Shown here one piece after another: positions 51,301 to 59,244 of a stretch of 64,000 nucleotides of DNA. Numbering within the stretch: position 1 is the first letter of the stretch; each line of letters begins with the position of its first letter. A program made the position numbers and the translations under genes. Below the pieces are notes generated by a model. That model saw nothing but the letters and a program-made list of their open reading frames with translations, had not been told where the DNA came from and did no database searches. The stretch comes from Erythrobacter sp047872805 (GTDB lineage Bacteria > Pseudomonadota > Alphaproteobacteria > Sphingomonadales > Sphingomonadaceae), in NCBI RefSeq assembly GCF_047872805.1, contig NZ_JBLQUK010000012.1, forward strand, positions 14,808 to 78,807. Direction: 5' to 3'.

Positions 51301-51685
51301 CCTGCCGCATGTCAGAGCCATCGGCGTTCATCACCCACACATTGTCGCCGCCGCCCCGATCCGAAGTGAACGCAATGCGGTTGCCATCGGGGGAAAAGCG
51401 CGGCTGCACTTCCCACGCAAGGCCCGAAGCAATGCGCCGGGGCGTCCCGCCCGCAATCGGCATAGTGTAGATATCGCCCAGCACGGTGAAGGCGAGCGTG
51501 CGCCCGTCAGGCGAGACATCGACATCCATCCAGGTGGCTTCGTCGGTCTGGATCGGCACCTGCTCGATGGTGGCACCGCGCGGCGCGGTAACATCCCAGC
51601 CCTCTTCCGTGTCATCCTCAGCCAGCGCCAGCGAAGGCGCGGCGAGCATGGTGCAGGCAAGCAGGGTTGCGGTGAAACGGCGCAT
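48398..51685 (-). CDS. Exported TolB-like beta-propeller / amidohydrolase fusion protein
   Basis: The 1095-residue product has a signal peptide (MRRFTATLLACTMLAAPSLALA). A propeller of repeated PD40 motifs follows (SPDGRTLAFT, SPDGNRIAFTSDRGGG, SPDGTEIAFIR and SPDGRSIVYE among about ten). From about residue 690 a metal-dependent amidohydrolase domain runs, with GLVDAHAHGPYG, an IEHN motif and VSIGAHGQQAGVDAHWEL. Such fusions occur in sphingomonads and Bacteroidetes; substrates are unknown, with a cyclic amide or peptide-like amide likely. I used ATG 51685, because longer starts add non-signal sequence. Confidence 0.92.
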   Translation of the reverse strand: MRRFTATLLACTMLAAPSLALAEDDTEEGWDVTAPRGATIEQVPIQTDEATWMDVDVSPDGRTLAFTVLGDIYTMPIAGGTPRRIASGLAWEVQPRFSPDGNRIAFTSDRGGGDNVWVMNADGSDMRQVTDEDFRLLNQPSWSPDGRFIIAKKHFTTQRSAGTGEIWMYHVSGGGGVAVVERANESQQKELGEPVFSADGSAIYYTRNTTPGNTFIYAQDSQTGIFAIERHDLATGEVTTAVDGYGGAVRPAPSPDGTEIAFIRRDKDASQLWIKDIASGRERMIYGALDLDLQETWAVYGVYPNIAWTPDSGAIVFWAGGKLNRIGRDGTGHAVIPFAIDDTRGVADAPHPVIEVAPDNFVTTMPRFGQLSPDGTRVVFESLGRLYTKSARGRDAPRPLTGASDALEAFPAFSRDGSMLAYVEWTDETLGRIIVADANGANPRVVTDVPGHYADLAFSPDGRSIVYEKRSGGYLTSAEYSEDTGIYMVPVSGGVHARISRSGSNPQFGAQSDRIFMTASEGENLALVSADLDGERRRIHVTGDLANDFRVSPDGLTVAFRQNYEVFAMPLIPGGKPVSVSESGGALPVTKVSEGGADYIGWANGGQTLFWSIGAQLHQAQVADFFRSAPAGEDEEEQGYTPPETGISMALTVSADKPSGTVAITGARILTMAATLDRADPGAIDNGVIVIEGDRIKAVGAAGDVAIPAGATMIDATGQTIMPGLVDAHAHGPYGVGDLIPQQNWTLLQSFALGVTTLHNPSSDASMVFAAAERQRAGLTLGPRIFSTGEIIYGAKAPSVYARIDSYDDALAHVRRIRAQGGISVKNYNQPRREQRQMVARAAAAENMLVVAEGGSLFGMDMNLIADGNSTIEHNVPGDVLYEDVLQFFSQSNSNYTPTLNVTYGGLAGDPYWRQATDVFDHPLMIHTPPRMLLAETGRRTTAPDWAFVDDNSAREANKLAQRGVRVSIGAHGQQAGVDAHWELWSFARGGMSPVEALRAGTIAPAQSLGMDRDIGSLEVGKLADLLILSADPSADIRNSDDIVQVMLGGRLYDAKTLNEVGTGTATRRAYWWEASGAGGSEAATHAAAAHADGD

Positions 51686-51738
51686 ATTCAGTATCTCCCT
51701 CGTTTGGCGCAGAAGACTAGCGGGGCGAAATATTATTG

Positions 51739-52455
51739 CTAGGGGCCGCAAACGTCGTTGGTCGAATTCGATTGCATCTTGTCGCGGATCACATCCCAGA
51801 TTTCGGTCCAAAGCTGGTCGTGATAGCTGCCGAATAGGTAAAGCGCGGCGTCACTGATGCGTCGCCCGGGAGCGCTCAAAGAGCGCGGGCGACCGTAGCT
51901 TCCATTCCAGTAATCAACACTGATGTCAGCAGCCAGATACGCCATTTCTTCAGGGTAACGCTCTATGACAAAATCAGCGATGAGATCATTGCGAAGTGCA
52001 GGATCAACGCCGCAGTTCTCCTGCAATGCAACAGAAGTCTGGGAGCTACGAGATTTCCAATCTAGATATGGCCTCTCTTGCCGCGACATCCATTGGTTGT
52101 AGTCAACCTGCGATAAAGAGGCCTTACCAGATCTAGCGCGTGCGTCCTGCCAAACGTGAAACTGCAAGATCTTCGCCGCAAGGTCTTGTGCATCCGGTCC
52201 AAGCCTCTCGATTTCGTTGTCGATTTTCCAGAGAGGGTGCGCGGGATCGCTATTGCTCCTTGCAGCGGATTTGACATCATACAGCGCAATTACTTGATCG
52301 AGCCCCGCCAGGTCTATGAACATGATCTCCCATTTGATATCGACCATTAATGAGCTGATCTCGGCCCAGTCTGAATAATGCTCGAGAAAATCCTCTCGAA
52401 CAGAATTTGGGAGCAGTTTCTCCACCTGTTTGAGAAGCGCGGTATCGATAGGCAT
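51739..52455 (-). CDS. Unrecognised 238-residue protein
   Basis: The product begins MPIDTALLKQVEKLLPNSVRED and shows no family I know. It is soluble, with no signal peptide or membrane helix, and rich in Asp, Trp and Tyr (DYWNGSYGRPRSL, SYHDQLWTEIWDVIRDK). The codon use is clearly AT-richer than the neighbours (TCTAGATATGGC-like stretches), which hints at horizontal transfer. It lies in the same direction as the genes on both sides but with 22-bp and longer gaps. The frame is intact from ATG 52455 to TAG. Function unknown. Confidence 0.7.
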   Translation of the reverse strand: MPIDTALLKQVEKLLPNSVREDFLEHYSDWAEISSLMVDIKWEIMFIDLAGLDQVIALYDVKSAARSNSDPAHPLWKIDNEIERLGPDAQDLAAKILQFHVWQDARARSGKASLSQVDYNQWMSRQERPYLDWKSRSSQTSVALQENCGVDPALRNDLIADFVIERYPEEMAYLAADISVDYWNGSYGRPRSLSAPGRRISDAALYLFGSYHDQLWTEIWDVIRDKMQSNSTNDVCGP

Positions 52456-52478
52456 TGATCTATCGTACGATTGAACCG

Positions 52479-53795
52479 CTAAGAACTGGATAAAGTCGCG
52501 CCAAACATCCCCCGCATCTCATCTTTTCGGGGCCCCAGATACCCGAACAGATACGCCCCCACCTTACGCATCTGAATCTCTTCGCTGCCTTCTGTGATCC
52601 GATATCGACGGTGGTGGCGGTAGATATGTTCGAAGGGCTTATGCCGCGAATAGCCGATGCCGCCGTGGACCTGCATCGCGCGGTCCGCCGCCTCACACAC
52701 CAGCCGGTTCGCCCAGTAATTGCACATGCTGACCTTGTCGGAGATCGTGCGCTCAATCTGTTCGTGGGGCATATTGTCCATCTCCCACGCGGTTTTGAAA
52801 ATCAGCAACCGTAGCATTTCCGCCTGCGTCGCCAGCTCAACCAGCGGGAATTGAATGCCCTGATTGCGCGCCAATTCCTCGCCAAAGGGCTTGCGGGTGC
52901 GGGCGTATTTCACGCTTTCGTCGATGCAATAGAGCGCCGCGCCGCAGCTGCTCGCCGCCTGCCGGATGCGGTTCTGGTGGACGAAGCTTTGCGCCAGAGC
53001 GAGGCCGCGCCCTTCAACGCCGAGCATCGCGCTGTCCGGCACCCAGACATTGGTGACACTAAGGCGCGGGTGATCGGTGGGCATGTTGAAGGTCCACATC
53101 CATTCCTCGATCTTCAGCCCCTCGGTGGGATTGGGGACCAGTAGGCAGGTGATCCCGCTTGACGAACCCGCCTTGCCCGAAGTGCGGCAAAACATCGCGC
53201 AATGGGTGGCGACGTGCATGCCGGTGATCCACATCTTCTCGCCATCGATCCGCCAGCCATCGACCCCATCGCGCGTCTCGCGCACCGCGACCGTCTCCAT
53301 GTGGGTGGCGTCCGATCCGTGGTCGGGTTCGGTCAGTCCAAAGGCGACACGGCGCGTGCGTTCAAACCCGCCGGTGATGAATTCGGCTTTCTGCTCCTCG
53401 GTCCCCCACTGGTCGAACATGGCGACGAAGGGGAAGTTGCCGACGATGGAGTGCTCGTTCTGGAGATCGTTGTGGAGGCCGAGGCCTTGCCGCGCAAAGT
53501 GTTCGCGGATCACTGCCATCCAGAGGTTCGAGCCGTCCTTGCCGCCATAGCGCTTGGGCGCGGAGAAGCGCCAATGGCCCGCCTTATCCGAGCGGCGGGT
53601 GGCTTCCTTGAGCAGTTCCTCCCAATCGTGCCGGGGCAAGCCGCCCGCCTCGAAATCCGTGCGCGCATATTCGCGGCGGTGGTCGAAGAAGCGGATGTTG
53701 TCGTCTTGGTTCTCAAGCGGCTTGATCTCGGCGGCGATGAAGGCGTCGAGCTCGTCGAGATAGACTTGCAGGTCGGCGGGAATTGCGAAGTCCAT
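52479..53795 (-). CDS. Acyl-CoA dehydrogenase family protein
   Basis: The family oxidises acyl-CoA to 2-enoyl-CoA with FAD. The 438-residue product has the FAD and substrate-binding signatures VAFGLTEPDHGSDATHMET, MWITGMHVATHC and QVHGGIGYSRHKPFEHIYRHHRRYRITEGSEEIQ. The start is ATG 53795, which shares a base with the stop of the APH-type kinase gene. With that kinase and an aldehyde dehydrogenase it forms an operon that resembles ACAD10/11 and Lva-type 4-hydroxyacyl-CoA catabolism. Substrate not established. Confidence 0.92.
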   Translation of the reverse strand: MDFAIPADLQVYLDELDAFIAAEIKPLENQDDNIRFFDHRREYARTDFEAGGLPRHDWEELLKEATRRSDKAGHWRFSAPKRYGGKDGSNLWMAVIREHFARQGLGLHNDLQNEHSIVGNFPFVAMFDQWGTEEQKAEFITGGFERTRRVAFGLTEPDHGSDATHMETVAVRETRDGVDGWRIDGEKMWITGMHVATHCAMFCRTSGKAGSSSGITCLLVPNPTEGLKIEEWMWTFNMPTDHPRLSVTNVWVPDSAMLGVEGRGLALAQSFVHQNRIRQAASSCGAALYCIDESVKYARTRKPFGEELARNQGIQFPLVELATQAEMLRLLIFKTAWEMDNMPHEQIERTISDKVSMCNYWANRLVCEAADRAMQVHGGIGYSRHKPFEHIYRHHRRYRITEGSEEIQMRKVGAYLFGYLGPRKDEMRGMFGATLSSS

Positions 53796-55156
53796 TATTC
53801 GATCACCTCTTTTGATTCGCTCCACAAGGCCCGCGCCACTGCGAGTGCAGGATATTTGGGCGAGTCGGCTGACACCTTGTCTAACGCATCCTGACGGAGG
53901 CCCTTCAGAACTTCGGGTGTAGACAGTGATGTCGAACCACGCAGAAAGGAGTCCGCCTGAGCTGGGTTTTCGTAGTTTTGTGTAGGTTCAAGTTCGCGAG
54001 CGATCATGCCTAAGGCATTGCGAGCCACGGCGAGCTGAAACCTGTCATGGCCCTTGACCTGTTCCTTCAGCGTGACGAGCCACTCAGAGACGGCGGTGGC
54101 AATCTCCGCGCGATCCGCCTCGCCCTTGCGGGGAGCCCGCTTCCAAAGAGGGTCGAGCGGCCGCTCCCGCTCTTCCTCCGGCGCGTCCTCCTCCAGCAAC
54201 AGCAGCAGATCGAGTTCCTGCTCGCTCGTGCGACGCGAGATCACCACGCGCTCCAGCATCCGGTCCGCCCCCGAGCGCCATTGCGCCGCCATCTTGAGGC
54301 AGCCCAAGGCCCACCACACGGTGCGGTAGATCGTCCAGAAGCGGAAGCGCTCGCGGTCGACCGTCACCCCTGCCTCGGCTTCATAGGCAGCGAAGTAGTC
54401 CGCGATGCTCCCCAGCCCCAGCGCAGGGCGGTCGTAGCGGTGGAAGCGCCACACGGCCATGCAGCCGAACGCCAGATCCTCGTGAGGATCGCCGAAGTGC
54501 GCCAGTTCCCAGTCGAGCACGCCCGTGAGCCTGCCCGGAGCCTCGGCCAGAAGATTGCCCATGCGATAATCGCCGTGGATCAGAACGGGCGCGCACGGGT
54601 CGGGACAATTGTCCTCCATCCACTTGAGCCCCAGCGCGATAATCGGACGGTCGCCGCCCGCTTCCTCGAACTGTTGACGCAGGTCCGCGATGGCGGCGCG
54701 GTAATTCATCACCGGCACCGCCTCGGGCACGGCACCGGGGCGGATCGAGTGTATCCGCGCCAGATCGCGCGCGGCCTGACGCAGCAGTGCGTCAGCCTCG
54801 TCGAACAGCAGAATCTCCTTGGGGTTCGGCGTCCCCGGCAGCGCGCGCATCACAAAGCCCGAACCGATGCCGTCGTCCGGCCCAAGCACCGCCACCACTT
54901 CCGGCGCGGTTACGCCCCGCGCGCGCGCCGCTTCGATCACCGCCGCCTCGACCTCGTGGCCGTAGGGCCGCCCTTCCATGAAGGCGAGAGAAGGCGCACG
55001 GCGCAGGACAAAACCCTCGTCTGCGCAGGCAAACCGCCAGCTCTCCATGGTCGCCCCGCCCGTCAGCCGGGCCAAACCGGACGGCGGAGAAAGGCCGACG
55101 CGCGAACACACGCGCGCCAGCCCTTCGATCAGTTGATAAGGAGTTGCGTCGCCCAC
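53795..55156 (-). CDS. APH-type phosphotransferase (ACAD10/11 kinase-like) with extra C-terminal domain
   Basis: The 453-residue product has an aminoglycoside-phosphotransferase-like kinase domain: GGATMESWRFACADEGFVLRRAP (nucleotide loop), H-G-D-Y-R-M-G-N (catalytic, Asp196) and GVLDWELAHFGDPHEDLAF (metal-binding Asp215). From about residue 345 a separate helical domain follows (DRAEIATAVSEWLVTLKEQVKGHDRFQLAVARNALGMIARELE). I believe this matches a family of small proteins that often accompany such kinases. Coupled to the acyl-CoA dehydrogenase by a one-base overlap. It may phosphorylate a hydroxyacyl-CoA, by analogy with LvaA; antibiotic resistance is unlikely. Confidence 0.87.
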   Translation of the reverse strand: MGDATPYQLIEGLARVCSRVGLSPPSGLARLTGGATMESWRFACADEGFVLRRAPSLAFMEGRPYGHEVEAAVIEAARARGVTAPEVVAVLGPDDGIGSGFVMRALPGTPNPKEILLFDEADALLRQAARDLARIHSIRPGAVPEAVPVMNYRAAIADLRQQFEEAGGDRPIIALGLKWMEDNCPDPCAPVLIHGDYRMGNLLAEAPGRLTGVLDWELAHFGDPHEDLAFGCMAVWRFHRYDRPALGLGSIADYFAAYEAEAGVTVDRERFRFWTIYRTVWWALGCLKMAAQWRSGADRMLERVVISRRTSEQELDLLLLLEEDAPEEERERPLDPLWKRAPRKGEADRAEIATAVSEWLVTLKEQVKGHDRFQLAVARNALGMIARELEPTQNYENPAQADSFLRGSTSLSTPEVLKGLRQDALDKVSADSPKYPALAVARALWSESKEVIE

Positions 55157-55160
55157 TTAC

Positions 55161-56588
55161 TTACGCAGGCACGTTGTCCTTCTTCACCGTGATGACCTGA
55201 GGATAGGTGAATTCCTTCAGCCCTTCCTTGCCATATTCCGCGCCAAAGCCCGATTGCTTGTGCCCGCCAAACGGGGTGAAGGGCGACAGGTGCAGGAATT
55301 CATTGACCCACACCGTGCCGGTTTCAAGCTGCTCGGCAATTTCGACGCCCTTGTCCGGGTTGGCGGTCCACACCGCCCCGGCCAGCCCATATTCGGACGC
55401 ATTGGCGCGGGCGATGGCTTCTTCTTCGGTCTTGAATTTCATCAAAGGCATGACCGGGCCAAACTGCTCCTCGGCCACGATCCGCGCGTCTTCGGGCGGG
55501 TTGTCGAGAATCGTGATCGGCACGTAATATCCGGTGCCCGAAGGATCGGCGTTCCCGCCGGTCAGGAATTTGTAGCCGTTGTCCTTGGCGTCCTGGATCA
55601 GTTCAAGCACGCGGTCATATTGCTTCTTGTTCTGGATCGGACCGACCCCGGTGCCCTGCTGCGCGCCGTCGCCAACGACCACGGTCTTGGCATAATCGGC
55701 GATAGCGGTGGACAGTTCGTCATAGATGTCTTCGTGGATATAGATGCGTTTCGCCGCGACGCAGATTTGTCCGGCGTTGGAAAAGCTCGACCAGAACAAT
55801 TGCTCGGCGACCTTTTTCGGATCGGCATCGGGCAACACGATCGAGGCGTCATTGCCGCCGAGTTCCAGCGTGATCCGCTTGAGATCGGCGCTGGCGCCTT
55901 CCATGATCTTTTTGCCCGTCGCGGTCGAGCCGGTGAAGGTGATCTTGTCGATATCGGGATGCGCGGTGATCAGCGGGCCAAGGCTGTCTTCGCCGGTGAT
56001 GATGTTGACCACGCCCGCGGGCACTTTTTCTGCGATCAGTTCGGCGATGCGCAGCGTGGTGAGCGGGGTGAAGGGCGAAGGTTTCAGCACGATGGTGCAG
56101 CCCGAAAGCATGGCAGGCACGATTTTCTGGATCGCCATCATCACCGGGAAATTCCACGGCACGATCCCGCCGACCACGCCCACCGGCACCCGGCGCGTGC
56201 GCGACAGGCGGGTGTCGCTGTCCTCGTTGATTTCATCTTCGAGGCTGAGCGTGGACTGCGCCGCGCTCATCCCGGCGGCGCCGTAAATTTCGCCCTTGGC
56301 CTGTTCGTGCGGCTTGCCCTGCTCGCTGGTCAGCAGCCGGTAAAGCTCGTCGGCGTTTTCCTTGATCGCGCCCGAAATCGCCATGATCGCGGCGCGGCGT
56401 TCCTCAATCGAAGTTTTCTTCCAAGTCTTGAACGCGGCGCGCGCGGCGGCGACGGCATTGTCCAGTTCATCCTTGCCGCAGGCCGGGACCTGACCAACCA
56501 CCTGTTCATTGGCGGGATTGATCACATCGAGCCATTGGCCGTTGTCGACCATCTCGCCATTGATGAGGTTCTTGTACTGGGTGACCAT
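55161..56588 (-). CDS. NAD(P)-dependent aldehyde dehydrogenase family protein
   Basis: This enzyme oxidises an aldehyde to the acid or acyl product. The 475 residues from MVTQYKNLINGEMV have the general base Glu242 in LELGGNDASIVLPDAD, catalytic Cys276 in NAGQICVAAKRIY, and the conserved GIVPWNFPVMM and FTGSTATGKK segments. The end is the usual FTPFGGHKQSGFGAEYGKEGL. ATG 56588 has GGGAGAG upstream. It is the first gene of the operon with the kinase and acyl-CoA dehydrogenase. Confidence 0.94.
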   Translation of the reverse strand: MVTQYKNLINGEMVDNGQWLDVINPANEQVVGQVPACGKDELDNAVAAARAAFKTWKKTSIEERRAAIMAISGAIKENADELYRLLTSEQGKPHEQAKGEIYGAAGMSAAQSTLSLEDEINEDSDTRLSRTRRVPVGVVGGIVPWNFPVMMAIQKIVPAMLSGCTIVLKPSPFTPLTTLRIAELIAEKVPAGVVNIITGEDSLGPLITAHPDIDKITFTGSTATGKKIMEGASADLKRITLELGGNDASIVLPDADPKKVAEQLFWSSFSNAGQICVAAKRIYIHEDIYDELSTAIADYAKTVVVGDGAQQGTGVGPIQNKKQYDRVLELIQDAKDNGYKFLTGGNADPSGTGYYVPITILDNPPEDARIVAEEQFGPVMPLMKFKTEEEAIARANASEYGLAGAVWTANPDKGVEIAEQLETGTVWVNEFLHLSPFTPFGGHKQSGFGAEYGKEGLKEFTYPQVITVKKDNVPA

Positions 56589-56768
56589 GATATTCTCTCC
56601 CGAATCCGTAAAGGGGTTTGGCTCTCGCGCACCAAAGTGGACCTTCATGCGCGAAAATCAATTGCGATTGCGCCGTTGACTTTAAGTCTTGCGCCAGAGC
56701 GCCGCTCCTATCAGTTGCGCTATGCAACGCGGTCGTTATGCCGCATTCCAACAGGAGAGCCCGCCCCT

Positions 56769-57497
56769 ATGCCCAAAGATTCGTCCGAGGCCGCACCCGA
56801 CGCAAAACCCGATTTCATTATCTACGGCAGCCCCGTTTCGCCATTCGCGCGCAAGGTTGCGGCAGTGGCAATCGAAAAAGATGTGCCGTTCGATATTGAG
56901 GCGGTGAATGTGTTCGATCCGCCCGAATGGTTCCGCGCGATTTCCCCGATGAAGCGTATTCCGGTGCTGCGCGACCGCTCGATTGCCGCCGAAGGGCCCG
57001 AAGGGACAATCGCCGACAGTTCGGCAATCTGTGCCTATATCGAACGCAAACACCCTGCACCGACGCTTTATTGCAGCGATGCCTTTGACCACGGCAGGGC
57101 GCTGATGATTGAAGAATATGCCGACACCACGCTCGCCATGACAGGCGGTCTCGGCATTTTTCGCCCGATCTTCTTCGCAGTGAGCAAGGGCGAAGAAGCC
57201 GACCTCGCCACCGCGCGCGCCACCTGGAACGAAAAAATGCCGCCGATCCTCACCTATCTCGATGCCGAGTTAAACGGACGCAGCTTCTATGCCGGAGATG
57301 CGGTCTCGATTGCGGACATTTCGGTCACCTGCATCCTGATGCAGATCGCGCTGGTCGCCGAAATGCCGCTCGGCGATTATCCCGCGCTGGCCGCGCATTT
57401 TGGCCGCATGACCGCGCGCGCTTCGATCGCCGGACCCTTTGCCAAGGCCGACCGCGCGATCCGCAAGGCCTTGCCCGAGCGCTTGGACCTGACCTAA
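56769..57497 (+). CDS. Glutathione S-transferase family protein
   Basis: The 242-residue product has an N-terminal thioredoxin-like GST domain: DFIIYGSPVSPFARKVAAVAIEKDVPFDI with Ser in the catalytic position, then SPMKRIPVLRD and DSSAICAYIERKHP. A helical C-terminal domain follows (DLATARATWNEKMPPILTYLDAELNGRSFYAGDAVSIADISVTC). It diverges from the aldehyde dehydrogenase operon and may share its control region; substrate unknown. Confidence 0.9.
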   Translation: MPKDSSEAAPDAKPDFIIYGSPVSPFARKVAAVAIEKDVPFDIEAVNVFDPPEWFRAISPMKRIPVLRDRSIAAEGPEGTIADSSAICAYIERKHPAPTLYCSDAFDHGRALMIEEYADTTLAMTGGLGIFRPIFFAVSKGEEADLATARATWNEKMPPILTYLDAELNGRSFYAGDAVSIADISVTCILMQIALVAEMPLGDYPALAAHFGRMTARASIAGPFAKADRAIRKALPERLDLT

Positions 57498-57537
57498 GGG
57501 GCTGAACGGGCAGATAAAGGGAAGCGCGCGGACGAAC

Positions 57538-58407
57538 ATGGCCAAGGATTGGTGCATCGGGATCATCGGAGGCTCTGGCCTCTACAATATCGAGGGGATC
57601 GAGGATGAGCAGTGGCTCATGATCGACACCCCGTGGGGCGACCCTTCCGATGAAATCCTGTGCGGGCGGATTGGCCATGTGAAGGTGCGGTTTCTGCCGC
57701 GCCACGGACGCGGCCACCCGATCAGCCCGAGCGAACTGAACTCGCGCGCCAATATCGATGCGCTCAAACGTGCCGGCTGCACCGATATTCTGGCGATTTC
57801 CGCGGTCGGTTCCTTGCGCGAAGAGATCGAGCCGGGACGCTTTGCGATTGTCGAACAATTCATCGACAACACCCGCCACCGCCCCAGCACTTTCTTCACC
57901 AGCGGGTTTGTCACACATGTCTCGATGGCCGATCCGGTGTGCCCTCGGCTATCGCAAATGGCGGCCAAGGCGATCACCGCTTGCAAGGGCAAGGTGGCGA
58001 CCGGCGCGACCTATCTGGCGATGGAAGGCCCGCAATTTTCGACCCGCGCCGAAAGCCGGATGTATCAGGCCTGGGGCGCGGACATAATCGGAATGACCGG
58101 AGTGCCAGAGGCGAAACTGGCACGCGAGGCAGAGCTGCCTTATGCGCTGATCGGGATGAGCACCGATTACGATTGCTGGCGCGAAGGCGAGGACGCCGTC
58201 GACGTCGCGCAGGTGGTCGCGCAGATGCAGGAGAACAGCCAGCTGGCGCGCGAGACGGTGCTGAAATTCATCGAAAACCTGCCCAAAACCCGCAGCGCAT
58301 CGCCGATCGACACCTGCCTCGACAACGCAGTCATCACCGCGCCTGATGAACACGACCCCGCGCTCATGGCAAAACTGGACGCGGTGGCCGGGCGGTTGTT
58401 GGGGTAG
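57538..58407 (+). CDS. mtnP: S-methyl-5'-thioadenosine phosphorylase
   Basis: MtnP splits methylthioadenosine, a by-product of polyamine and homoserine-lactone synthesis, into adenine and methylthioribose-1-phosphate. The 289 residues have the family motifs IGIIGGSGLYNIEG, RHGRGHPISPSELNSRANI, MEGPQFSTRAESRMY, and the substrate-defining IGMTGVPEAKLAREAELPYALIGMSTDYD. ATG 57538 is the natural start. It begins 41 bases after the glutathione transferase gene. Confidence 0.95.
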   Translation: MAKDWCIGIIGGSGLYNIEGIEDEQWLMIDTPWGDPSDEILCGRIGHVKVRFLPRHGRGHPISPSELNSRANIDALKRAGCTDILAISAVGSLREEIEPGRFAIVEQFIDNTRHRPSTFFTSGFVTHVSMADPVCPRLSQMAAKAITACKGKVATGATYLAMEGPQFSTRAESRMYQAWGADIIGMTGVPEAKLAREAELPYALIGMSTDYDCWREGEDAVDVAQVVAQMQENSQLARETVLKFIENLPKTRSASPIDTCLDNAVITAPDEHDPALMAKLDAVAGRLLG

Positions 58408-58486
58408 CGACGAAAGGCGGTTTTGGCGGTTTCGCCGTCAAAAGCAGACTTTCTGCTTGCGACCCCAAATCTGCCCTCTGCCTTAT

Positions 58487-58514
58487 CGTCGCCCCGGGCT
58501 TGACCCGGGGTCCC
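58487..58514. repeat. Left copy of a 28-bp inverted repeat flanking the GIY-YIG gene
   Basis: This copy runs from CGTCGCCCC to GGGGTCCC and is the exact reverse complement of 58851-58878. Each copy itself contains the palindrome CCCCGGG-CTTGA-CCCGGGG. The type is abundant in alphaproteobacterial intergenic DNA. The left copy starts 79 bases after the mtnP stop. Confidence 0.95.
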
Positions 58515-58534
58515 ACTTATTCTTCACTCCGGCG

Positions 58535-58834
58535 ATGGATCACGAGAACACCGGGGGCTGGGTTTACATCATGGCCGACCGCTATCGCGGCACGATGTAT
58601 GTCGGGGTTACCGCTGATCTGACCTTCAGGATCAGCCAGCACCGCGAAGGGACAGGGTCTGATTTCTGCGCGCGTTACGAATTGAAAAGACTGGTTTGGG
58701 CGGAGCGATGTGAAGCAATCGAATCTGCGATTGCCCATGAAAAGCGCCTCAAGCGCTGGCGCCGCCAGTGGAAGTTTGAACTGATCGAAAAGGCCAATCC
58801 GGAGTGGAATGATGTGTTCGCATCTTTGGCCTGA
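58535..58834 (+). CDS. GIY-YIG nuclease family protein
   Basis: The 99-residue product has a GIY-YIG-type domain: VYIMADRYRGTMYVGVTADLTFRISQHREG (the GIY/YIG positions read VYIM and YVGV), then FCARYELKRLVW and AIAHEKRLKRWRRQWK, characteristic of the small UPF0213-like subgroup. A longer frame starts upstream, but ATG 58535 gives the standard start. It lies between two exact inverted repeats and so looks like a repeat-bound cassette. Confidence 0.85.
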   Translation: MDHENTGGWVYIMADRYRGTMYVGVTADLTFRISQHREGTGSDFCARYELKRLVWAERCEAIESAIAHEKRLKRWRRQWKFELIEKANPEWNDVFASLA

Positions 58835-58850
58835 AAATCTCGAAGAAAGC

Positions 58851-58878
58851 GGGACCCCGGGTCAAGCCCGGGGCGACG
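58851..58878. repeat. Right copy of the 28-bp inverted repeat flanking the GIY-YIG gene
   Basis: This is the exact reverse complement of 58487-58514, starting GGGACCCCGG and ending GGGGCGACG. The two copies enclose 336 bases that hold only the GIY-YIG gene. Confidence 0.95.
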
Positions 58879-58950
58879 GGATGGCAAAAACCCACCGCAA
58901 TTCCAGCCATCCACCTGCATCCCAGCCCAACCCGATACCCGCCGCAGCCC

Positions 58951-59244
58951 CTACCCCTCTTTCCACCGCCCTTTCAGCGGTTCAAACCGGTCCACGCGGA
59001 TGGATTGCCAGACGCCGCCGGTCAGATAGGGGTCGTCGTTGACGGTCGCGCGCGCGGCGGTTTCGTCTTCGGCTTCGATGATCAGCAGCGATCCGACGAA
59101 TTCGCCCTTGGCATTGGTGAGCGGTCCGGCGACGCGGTAATTCTCATTATGCGCGGCCATGAATTCGCGCTGCGCCTTTAGGTGGCGTTCGCGCAATTCA
59201 GTGTTGAGTTCGCCGTCGCGGCAATAGAAACAATATAGCGGCAT
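58951..59244 (-). CDS. YciI-like protein
   Basis: From MPLYCFYCRDGE the product is 97 residues. It has the YCII fold pattern: RERHLKAQREFMAAHNENYRVAGPLTNAKGEFVGSLLIIEAEDETAARATVNDDPYLTGGVWQSIRVDRFEPL, in which the conserved His and Asp residues are the usual catalytic-like pair. A longer in-frame start at 59394 is not supported. It diverges from putA; its function in the cell is not known. Confidence 0.9.
   Translation of the reverse strand: MPLYCFYCRDGELNTELRERHLKAQREFMAAHNENYRVAGPLTNAKGEFVGSLLIIEAEDETAARATVNDDPYLTGGVWQSIRVDRFEPLKGRWKEG

Noticed and set aside
55254..56768. A 500-codon upstream extension of the glutathione transferase frame
   Set aside because: It runs antisense to the aldehyde dehydrogenase and only the part from ATG 56769 has a protein family.
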